DNA of 5,582 bases from Candidatus Competibacteraceae bacterium (GTDB lineage Bacteria > Pseudomonadota > Gammaproteobacteria > Competibacterales > Competibacteraceae): the NCBI GenBank assembly GCA_003527885.1, contig DPWB01000270.1, forward strand, positions 1 through 5,582, in the 5' to 3' direction. Below the pieces are notes generated by a model. It had not been told where the DNA came from and did no database searches. It saw only the letters and a list, made by a program, of their open reading frames with translations. Shown one piece after another: positions 1-5,582 of the stretch. Position 1 is the first letter of the stretch; every line of letters starts with the position of its first letter. The position numbers and the translations under genes were made by a program.

Positions 1-3000
1 AGGCTTCGACGAAGCCGCCATCTTCACCATTCACGGTTTTTGCAAGCGGGTGCTCGGCGACAACGCCTTCGAAAGCGGCCTGTCGTTCGACACCGAACTG
101 ATGGCCGACACCGGCGAGTTGTTGCAGGAAATCGTCGATGATTTTTGGCGGCGAGAGCTGTATGCCGCCTCGCCGGCGGTCGTGCGGTATTTTCTGGACG
201 AGCGCTACAGCCCGGAACGCCTGCTCGGCGAGATCGGGCGGCATTTGGGCAAACCGTATTTGCAGGTGGTGACGCCGGGTGGCGAACGGGATGGCGCGGC
301 GCTGGAGCAGGGCTTTGTCGGGGCGTTTCAACAGGCCAAGGCGTTATGGCTGACAGAGCGCGCCGGTATCGAGGAGTTGTTGCTGAAATCACCCGCGCTC
401 AACCGGCAAAAGTACGGCTTGAAGTCGTTGCCCGGCTGGTTCGAGACCCTGCACCACTACCTGAACTCGGAAACGCCCGGACCGGCGTTGTTCGCAAAGT
501 TTGGCCGGTTCACGACGACCAAACTGCAAGACTCCGCCAACAAAGGCAAAACCGCGCCCCAGCACCCTTTCTTCGACGCCTGCGAAGCGTTGAAAACCGC
601 TTGCGAGACCCTGGCGGAATACTGCCGGTATCAGATTCCGGTCAAGTTGCTGGCTTACTGCAACGCCGAGCTGGCGGCGCGCAAGCGGCAACGGCAACTG
701 CAATCCTACGACGATCTTCTGATCGACCTGCACGGCGCCTTGCACGCACACCGGCGAGGGACGGCGTTGGCCGACACCTTGCGCCGCCGCTACCACGCCG
801 CCCTGATCGACGAATTTCAGGACACCGATCCGGTGCAATACGCGATTTTTCAGCGGATTTACGCCGGAACCCGCAAGCCCGTGTTTCTGGTCGGCGATCC
901 CAAACAGGCCATTTACAGTTTCCGGGGGGCGGACATTTTCGCCTATCTGACCGCCCGCCGCGATGCACCGCGCCGCTACACCCTGGATGTGAACTGGCGC
1001 TCCGATCCGCGCTTGCTGACAGCCCTGAACGCGATCTTCGGCGCGGCGGGCCGGCCGCCGTTCTTGTTCGAAGGCATTCCGTTTCACCCGGCGCAACCGG
1101 CCGAGCGGAAACGCCGCGAACCGCTGTGGTTGCAAGGTCGCCAGGAAGCGCCGCTCCAGCTTTGGCTGCTGGAGGCGGAGGGCGACCAGCCGGTGGCCAA
1201 GGGACTCGCCAACGGGCGCATCACCCAGGCGACCGCCGCCGAAATCGCCCGGCTGTTGAATTTGGGGGCTCGCAACCAAGCCCGCCTCGGCGAGCGCCCG
1301 GACGCAGAAGACGGCCGGGCGCTGGCCGGGGGCGATATCGCCGTGCTGGTGCGCAGCCACCGGCAGGGGCGTTTGATCCGCGATGCCTTGTTGCGCCTGG
1401 GCGTGCCCAGCGTCCAGCACGCCGATGACAGCGTGTTCCTGTCCGAAGAAGCGCGCCAGCTGGAATGGCTGTTGGCGGCGGTGGCGGAACCGGGCAACGA
1501 GGGCGGGGTACGCGCTTTGCTGGCGTCCGACCTGTTCGGCCTGAGCGGCGAGGCGCTCTACCGGTTGCGCGAGGACGAACGAGCCTGGGCGCACTGGCTG
1601 GAAAAGTTACAGGATTACCGGCAGTTGTGGTTCGAGCGCGGTTTCATGCGCTTTTTCCGCGCCTGGCTGATCGGTGAAGGCATCCCGCAACGGCTGTTGG
1701 CCTTTCAGGACGGCGAGCGGCGGTTGACCAACCTGCTGCATCTGGCCGAACTGCTGCATGTGGCCAGCCGCGTCCGGCCCGGCTTGACCGGCTTGGGCAA
1801 GTGGCTCGGCGAACGGCGACGCCTACCCTCCGGTCAGGACGAAGCGCAGCAGTTGCGGCTGGAAAGCGACGAGAATCTGGTGCGGATCGTCACCGTCCAC
1901 AAAAGCAAGGGCCTGGAATATCCGGTGGTGTTCTGTCCGTTTCTGTGGGGCGGCCGCTCGCCGGCTTCGGATCAAAAAAACAGCACCTTGCTGTACCACG
2001 ATCCCCGTGATCCGAGCCGGACCTTTCTCGCGTTCGGCGCGGGCGAGGAGAGCGAGGCCCGCCAGCACGCGCGGCGCGAGGAAATGGCGGAAAACCTGCG
2101 GCTGTGCTACGTCGCGCTGACCCGCGCCAAGCAGCGCTGCTATCTGGTGTGGGGCCAGATCAAGGATGCGGCGACTTCACCGCCCGCATGGTTGCTCCAT
2201 CATCCGCCGGTGGTGGGGCCGACGCAGGATCCCTTGGAAGTGACCCGGCAACGCTTCGAGGAACTCACCGCGCAAGCCTTTCACGGTGATTTGCGGGCCG
2301 CTTTCGCGGCGGCGCTGGATGAAGCGGTAGCCATCAAAGCCTTGTCGCGGGATACGGGGCAGCGCTATCGGCCGCCGCCGGCGGTCGAACCCGAGTTGCG
2401 GGCGCGGCTCTGGACGGGTTCCTTGGCGGAGTCATGGCGGGTGAGTAGCTTTACCGGGCTGGCCGTCGGCCATTCCGGCGAACTGCCGGATCACGACATG
2501 GCGACCGCTGTGGTGGAGCCGGTGGTCGATTCGAGCGAGGCTACCGCCGCAGTTACCGGTCACGGCATGTTTGATTTCCCGCGCGGCGCGCGGGCGGGAA
2601 CTTGCCTGCACGCGATTTTCGAGCGTCTGGATTTCACCCAGAGCGACCCGCTACGGTTGGAGGAGTTGGTGGCGCGAATGCTGAAGACTCACGGTCTGGA
2701 CGCGACCGCGTGGACGGCGGTGGTGTCGGGCATGGTGCAACGGGTGCTGGAAACGCCGCTCGATGCGAGCGGCTTGCGACTGGCGACGGTTACAGCGGAG
2801 CGACGGCTGAACGAACTGGAGTTTTATTACCCGCTCGCCAACCTCCGGGCCGGTGGCTTGCGGCGCGTTTTAAACCGGCACGGTCACGCCGCCGGCCCGT
2901 GGCGAGAGCTGATCGAAACTTTAGAGTTCAATCCCTTGCGCGGTTACATGAAAGGCTTTATCGACGTGGTGTTCGAGGCGGAAGGCCGGTTTTATCTGGC

Positions 3001-3298
3001 CGATTACAAGTCCAACTGGCTCGGTCCCGAACCGGCCGCCTACCGACGCGCGCGGTTGGAGGAAGCGATGGCCCGTGAAGCCTACGTGCTGCAATACCTG
3101 ATTTATACGGTGGCCCTGCACCGTTATCTGCGACTGCGCGTGCCGAATTACGACTACCGGCGGCACTTCGGCGGCGTGTTCTATCTGTTTCTGCGCGGCA
3201 TGGGGCCGGAATTGGGCTCGGATTGCGGGGTGTTCCGCGACCGGCCCGCGCCGGCGTTGGTAGAAGCCTTGGATCGGTTGATGGCGGAGGCGCGCTGA
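1..3298 (+). CDS. recB: RecBCD enzyme subunit RecB (helicase/nuclease), 5' end outside the window
   Basis: RecB is the slow 3'-5' helicase (superfamily 1A, UvrD-like) and the sole nuclease of RecBCD, which resects double-strand breaks and loads RecA. The first whole codon is at base 2 and the frame is open for 1098 residues to TGA 3296-3298. The visible protein opens at DEAAIFTIHGFC, which lies near residue 120 of E. coli RecB (about 1180 aa), so the Walker A motif is off the left edge. The GTG at 50 is internal, not the start. Visible helicase motifs: DEFQDTDP (809-832, Walker B), VGDPKQAIYSFRGAD (890-934), NWRS (992-1003), VTVHKSKGLEYP (1889-1924) and YVALTRA (2108-2128). The C-terminal nuclease keeps the four residues matching E. 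coli H956, D1067, D1080 and K1082: His in GTCLHAIF (2609-2611), Asp in MKGFID (2963-2965), and Asp and Lys in DYKSNW (3002-3004, 3008-3010). No frameshift or missing key residue is seen. recD follows at once, probably in the same operon. Confidence 0.98.
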   Translation, partial: GFDEAAIFTIHGFCKRVLGDNAFESGLSFDTELMADTGELLQEIVDDFWRRELYAASPAVVRYFLDERYSPERLLGEIGRHLGKPYLQVVTPGGERDGAALEQGFVGAFQQAKALWLTERAGIEELLLKSPALNRQKYGLKSLPGWFETLHHYLNSETPGPALFAKFGRFTTTKLQDSANKGKTAPQHPFFDACEALKTACETLAEYCRYQIPVKLLAYCNAELAARKRQRQLQSYDDLLIDLHGALHAHRRGTALADTLRRRYHAALIDEFQDTDPVQYAIFQRIYAGTRKPVFLVGDPKQAIYSFRGADIFAYLTARRDAPRRYTLDVNWRSDPRLLTALNAIFGAAGRPPFLFEGIPFHPAQPAERKRREPLWLQGRQEAPLQLWLLEAEGDQPVAKGLANGRITQATAAEIARLLNLGARNQARLGERPDAEDGRALAGGDIAVLVRSHRQGRLIRDALLRLGVPSVQHADDSVFLSEEARQLEWLLAAVAEPGNEGGVRALLASDLFGLSGEALYRLREDERAWAHWLEKLQDYRQLWFERGFMRFFRAWLIGEGIPQRLLAFQDGERRLTNLLHLAELLHVASRVRPGLTGLGKWLGERRRLPSGQDEAQQLRLESDENLVRIVTVHKSKGLEYPVVFCPFLWGGRSPASDQKNSTLLYHDPRDPSRTFLAFGAGEESEARQHARREEMAENLRLCYVALTRAKQRCYLVWGQIKDAATSPPAWLLHHPPVVGPTQDPLEVTRQRFEELTAQAFHGDLRAAFAAALDEAVAIKALSRDTGQRYRPPPAVEPELRARLWTGSLAESWRVSSFTGLAVGHSGELPDHDMATAVVEPVVDSSEATAAVTGHGMFDFPRGARAGTCLHAIFERLDFTQSDPLRLEELVARMLKTHGLDATAWTAVVSGMVQRVLETPLDASGLRLATVTAERRLNELEFYYPLANLRAGGLRRVLNRHGHAAGPWRELIETLEFNPLRGYMKGFIDVVFEAEGRFYLADYKSNWLGPEPAAYRRARLEEAMAREAYVLQYLIYTVALHRYLRLRVPNYDYRRHFGGVFYLFLRGMGPELGSDCGVFRDRPAPALVEALDRLMAEAR
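3286..3290 (+). promoter_or_regulatory. Shine-Dalgarno candidate for recD inside the recB end
   Basis: GGAGG lies within the last codons of recB, 10 bases before a TTG at 3301 and 28 bases before the ATG at 3319. A second, weaker GGAG (3303-3306) sits 12 bases before that ATG. The first site is the stronger match and would place the recD start at TTG 3301, directly after the recB stop, as expected for translational coupling. Which site is used cannot be settled from the sequence alone. Confidence 0.45.
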
Positions 3299-3318
3299 CC
3301 TTGGAGCGCGACCAGATC

Positions 3319-5256
3319 ATGGCGATCCCGGGTGACGCCACGGGCTCCAACGATCCCGTGGCGACTTTGCGCGCCCTCGGTTTGTTGGGGGATCTCGATG
3401 TGCATTTCGCCCGCTTCATGGGCCGGTTGGCGGCGCGCGCGGTCGCGGTGTCCGCTTCGGTCGCCGAAAAGGTGGATTCGGCGGAGCCGGCGCCTTTGGA
3501 GCTGGCGGCGGCTCTGGCCAGCCGCGCCACCGCCCAGGGCGATGTGTGCGTGAATTTGCGGCAATGGGCGTGGCGTTGGCGGGCCGGGGCTGTGGAATCG
3601 GCTGCGGTGGCGCCGCCGCCCATCGATGAATGGCTGAAACGCTTGCGCGCCAGCCCCGTGGTCGGTTGGCCGGGCGAGCGCCATCCCCTGATTCTCGACC
3701 GGCGCGGGCGGCTTTACCTCTACCGTTATTGGAGCTACGAGCGGCAATTCGCCGATGAGCTGCTCCAACGCGCTGGAGCGGATTTGGCGGAGGTCGATGA
3801 GACGCGCTTGCGCGTCGATCTCGACGGGCTGTTTCCCCGGCCGCCGGACTTGAAGGGTCCAGATTGGCAGAAGGTCGCGGCGGCGGTCGCGGCGCTCAAG
3901 CGGGTGTGTGTGATTTCGGGCGGCCCCGGCACCGGCAAGACCAGCACGGTGTTGCGCATTCTGGCGCTTCTGACCGCGCAGGCCGGAGCGCGACCGTTAC
4001 GCATCGCGCTGGCCGCCCCCACGGGCAAGGCGGCGGCGCGCTTGCAGGAGTCGATCCGCGCCGCCAAGCCGGCCTTGAGGTTGGCGGCGGCGCAGGCGGC
4101 GCAAATCCCCGAGGAGGCGTCCACCTTGCATCGGCTGCTCGGCGGCCGGCCAGATTCGGCGGCGTTCCGCCATCACCAGGACAATCCGCTGCCGCTGGAT
4201 GTGCTGGTGGTGGATGAGGTGTCGATGGTCGGCTTGGCGTTGATGGCCAAGACCGTCGATGCGCTGCCGCCGGGAGCGCGGTTGATTTTGCTGGGCGACA
4301 AGGACCAATTGGCCTCGGTGGAAGCCGGTTCGGTGCTGGGCGAGATTTGCGCCGGCGCCGGCCGGTTTTCGCCGGGGTTCCGGGAACGCTTGGCGGCGGT
4401 GACTGGCGAGACGCTGCCGGAGGGTCGGGAGGCCGCCTCGCCCTTGGCGGACGCGATCGTCTTGTTGCGGCACAGTTTTCGCTTCGGCGCGGCCAGCGGC
4501 ATCGGCGCGCTGGCGCGGGCGGTGAACCGCGGCGACGCGGCCGAAGCGCTGGGACTGTTGCGGGATGTCCGCTACGCGGATATCGATTGGCGGTTGCTGG
4601 AGGGGGCCGAGGCTTTGCCCGAACCTTTAGCGCAAGCCGTGGCGGCCGGATTCGCGCCCTATTTGCAAGCGGTGGCGAGCGGCGCGGAGCCGTCGGTCGT
4701 GTTCGAGCGGTTCAACCACTTTCGGGTGTTGGGGGTGTTGCGCGACGGGCCGTTCGGCGTGGTGGCGCTGAACCGGCTGTGCGAGACGGTCTTGCGCGAG
4801 CGGGGCTCGCTCGATAGCCGCCAGCCCTGGTACGCGGGCCGGCCGGTGATGATCGTGCGCAACGATTACAACCTGCGGCTGTTCAACGGCGATATCGGCA
4901 TCACCTTGCCAGACCCGGACGATTCCGGGCGGGTAAAGGTCTATTTCCTGGGCGGCGACGGCGCCTTGCGGGGGTTCGTTCCGGCGCGCTTGCCGGAGCA
5001 TGAAACCGTCTACGCGATGACGGTGCATAAAAGCCAGGGTTCGGAGTTCGATCATGTGGCGCTGGTGACGCCGCACGAACCGTCGCCGGTGCTCGGTCGG
5101 GAGCTTATCTACACGGCGCTGACCCGCGCCAGGCAACGGGTGAGTTTTTACGGGGTTCTGACCGTGGTCGCGGCGGCGGTGGAGCGGCGGTTGCGGCGTT
5201 CGTCCGGGCTGCGGGATCGGCTGTGGGTGGAGCCGAGGCTGGGCGGCGGCCGCTAG
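3319..5256 (+). CDS. recD: RecBCD enzyme subunit RecD (5'-3' helicase)
   Basis: RecD is the fast 5'-3' superfamily 1B motor of RecBCD and, in E. coli, is needed for Chi-regulated nuclease activity. From ATG 3319 the protein is 645 aa (E. coli about 608). From TTG 3301 it would be 651 aa. Motifs, numbered from the ATG: Walker A GGPGTGKT (201-208), AAPTGKAAARL (from 232), Walker B VVDEVSM (DE at 299-300), GDKDQLASVEAGSVLG (from 326), SFRFG (386-390), LFNGDIGI (521-528), TVHKSQGSEFDH (568-579) and YTALTRAR (598-605). The N-terminal 200 residues match the RecD1 N-terminal domain that docks on RecBC (DVHFARF, DVCVNL, RLYLYRYW, DWQKVAAAV). RecD1-type similarity runs over the whole length, and the recB neighbour excludes the stand-alone RecD2 form. 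The gene starts 2-20 bases after the recB stop with no room for a promoter, so it is probably co-transcribed with recB. It ends at TAG 5254-5256. The exact start is the only real uncertainty. Confidence 0.97.
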   Translation: MAIPGDATGSNDPVATLRALGLLGDLDVHFARFMGRLAARAVAVSASVAEKVDSAEPAPLELAAALASRATAQGDVCVNLRQWAWRWRAGAVESAAVAPPPIDEWLKRLRASPVVGWPGERHPLILDRRGRLYLYRYWSYERQFADELLQRAGADLAEVDETRLRVDLDGLFPRPPDLKGPDWQKVAAAVAALKRVCVISGGPGTGKTSTVLRILALLTAQAGARPLRIALAAPTGKAAARLQESIRAAKPALRLAAAQAAQIPEEASTLHRLLGGRPDSAAFRHHQDNPLPLDVLVVDEVSMVGLALMAKTVDALPPGARLILLGDKDQLASVEAGSVLGEICAGAGRFSPGFRERLAAVTGETLPEGREAASPLADAIVLLRHSFRFGAASGIGALARAVNRGDAAEALGLLRDVRYADIDWRLLEGAEALPEPLAQAVAAGFAPYLQAVASGAEPSVVFERFNHFRVLGVLRDGPFGVVALNRLCETVLRERGSLDSRQPWYAGRPVMIVRNDYNLRLFNGDIGITLPDPDDSGRVKVYFLGGDGALRGFVPARLPEHETVYAMTVHKSQGSEFDHVALVTPHEPSPVLGRELIYTALTRARQRVSFYGVLTVVAAAVERRLRRSSGLRDRLWVEPRLGGGR

Positions 5257-5269
5257 CCGAATCCCCAGA

Positions 5270-5286
5270 CTCACAATATTAGTGAG
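5270..5286 (+). repeat. small AT-rich inverted repeat after recD
   Basis: CTCAC (5270-5274) and GTGAG (5282-5286) form a perfect 5-bp inverted repeat around a 7-base loop, AATATTA, 13 bases after the recD stop. No T-tract follows on either strand, so it does not meet the usual form of an intrinsic terminator. It could be a weak hairpin at the 3' end of the recBD message, a protein-binding dyad, or chance. It lies about 43 bases upstream of the rpsL -35 box. Confidence 0.3.
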
Positions 5287-5328
5287 AAAGAGCGTTGAGT
5301 TACACTGTTTCCCGGCAAATGATCGAAC

Positions 5329-5357
5329 TTGACATGCTTGGGTCGCCTGCTTATAGT
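5329..5357 (+). promoter_or_regulatory. sigma70-type promoter of rpsL (str operon)
   Basis: The -35 box TTGACA (5329-5334) is a perfect consensus match. It is followed by a 17-base spacer and the -10 box TATAGT (5352-5357, five of six consensus bases). The expected transcription start is about 5364-5366, giving a leader of about 80 bases before rpsL. The bases just after the -10 (TTCCGCC) form a GC-rich discriminator, a feature known from stringently controlled ribosomal promoters; such control here is inferred. Near-consensus elements at ideal spacing ahead of a ribosomal protein gene make this a convincing call. Confidence 0.85.
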
Positions 5358-5372
5358 TCCGCCTCTTTGCAA

Positions 5373-5410
5373 GCCCGGATATTTTGACTAGCGCAGGCCC
5401 GCTGCCGGGT
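5373..5410 (+). other. possible stem-loop in the rpsL leader
   Basis: GCCCGG (5373-5378) can pair with CCGGGT (5405-5410) in six pairs, one of them G-U. Inside, GCAG (5393-5396) can pair instead with CTGC (5402-5405), so the two foldings compete at base 5405. This is a short, GC-rich pairing in the untranslated leader, about 35 bases ahead of the start codon. It is not a recognised riboswitch or a known S12/S7 control site and may have no function. Confidence 0.25.
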
Positions 5411-5432
5411 ACACCGAATTTTCAGCTCGATT

Positions 5433-5436
5433 GGAG
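5433..5436 (+). promoter_or_regulatory. ribosome binding site of rpsL
   Basis: GGAG lies 9 bases before the ATG at 5446, followed by a G-run (5439-5443). It fits the start codon that gives a normal S12 N-terminus. Confidence 0.7.
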
Positions 5437-5445
5437 TAGGGGGCG

Positions 5446-5582
5446 ATGGCCACAATCAATCAGTTGGTGCGCAAGCCGCGCGCCAGCAAACAAGCCAAAA
5501 GCAACGTGCCGGCGCTCGAAAGCTGCCCGCAGAAGCGCGGCGTGTGCACCCGCGTCTACACCACGACGCCGAAGAAGCCGAA
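5446..5582 (+). CDS. rpsL: 30S ribosomal protein S12, 3' end outside the window
   Basis: S12 sits at the decoding centre of the small ribosomal subunit and contributes to tRNA selection and accuracy. The first 45 codons are present, starting [12 protein letters not shown] and running through [20 protein letters not shown] and TTTPKKP, which matches bacterial S12 nearly residue for residue. The start is fixed by this N-terminus and the Shine-Dalgarno 9 bases upstream. The lysine at residue 43 counting Met (42 in E. coli numbering, codon 5572-5574) is the classic streptomycin-resistance site and is wild type here. Differences from E. coli include Ser14, Gln16 and Ser26, where E. coli has Arg, Val and Ala. 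In most bacteria rpsG, fusA and tuf follow in the str operon; they would lie beyond the right edge. Transcription is expected from the promoter at 5329-5357. Confidence 0.98.
   Translation, partial: MATINQLVRKPRASKQAKSNVPALESCPQKRGVCTRVYTTTPKKP

Noticed and set aside
50..52. GTG as the start of recB
   Set aside because: Conserved RecB sequence (DEAAIFTIHGFCKR) continues in frame upstream to the window edge, so the true start lies outside.
145..1428. A 427-codon open frame on the + strand in another frame than recB
   Set aside because: Its product is Arg/Ala/Gly-rich without domains and it lies wholly inside recB. It is an effect of high GC content.
389..1594. Long open frame of 401 codons on the minus strand opposite recB, with several others on both strands
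   Set aside because: These are shadows of GC-rich coding sequence. Their translations are low-complexity, rich in Arg, Ala, Gln and Pro, with no recognisable motif. The + strand frame matches RecB along its whole length.
5295..5323. A second upstream promoter, TTGAGT with AATGAT at 17 bases
   Set aside because: Each box matches only four of six consensus bases and a far better promoter lies just downstream.
5319..5387. A 22-codon open frame (MIELDMLGSPAYSS...) between recD and rpsL
   Set aside because: It spans the -35 and -10 boxes of the rpsL promoter, so it would not be on that transcript. It has no clear ribosome binding site and no recognisable product.
5384..5415. TTGACT in the rpsL leader as another -35 box
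   Set aside because: No acceptable -10 box lies 16-18 bases downstream; the sequence there is GC-rich.
1..5582. Mobile elements, CRISPR arrays, tRNA or rRNA genes, or a new defence system
   Set aside because: Nearly the whole window is accounted for by recB, recD and rpsL. I saw no direct repeat array, insertion-sequence ends, tRNA-like fold or change in base composition that would suggest transfer.

Overview
This window reads as part of a GC-rich gammaproteobacterial chromosome. It holds the end of a RecBCD recombination locus followed by the start of the ribosomal str operon. The genes have E. coli-type RecB, RecD (RecD1 type) and S12 sequences, but the gene order differs from E. coli, where recB-recD is followed by argA. 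The species cannot be fixed from this window. A non-enteric gammaproteobacterium, for example of a Chromatiales-, Methylococcales- or Competibacter-like kind, would fit but is only a guess.

Layout, all on the + strand: (1) positions 1-3298, recB, missing roughly its first 120 codons because the window begins inside it. (2) About 3301/3319-5256, complete recD, starting within 2-20 bases of the recB stop. (3) 5257-5445, the only intergenic stretch, 189 bases. It contains a small AT-rich inverted repeat, a near-consensus sigma70 promoter (TTGACA, 17-base spacer, TATAGT) and a leader of about 80 bases ending in a Shine-Dalgarno. (4) 5446-5582, the first 45 codons of rpsL (ribosomal protein S12), cut by the right edge.

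RecB (3'-5' helicase, nuclease) and RecD (5'-3' helicase) are the two motor subunits of the RecBCD enzyme, which processes double-strand breaks. Their close spacing suggests one transcript and translational coupling. RecC is not in view. All helicase motifs that can be seen and all four nuclease catalytic residues are intact, so this looks like a working enzyme. rpsL has its own strong promoter and is functionally separate.

I found no undescribed system. The region is ordinary core genome. The points worth a second look are the recBD-rpsL neighbourhood, the recD start choice, an in-frame slippery-type heptamer in recB, one E. coli Chi octamer in recD, and the inverted repeats flanking the rpsL promoter.
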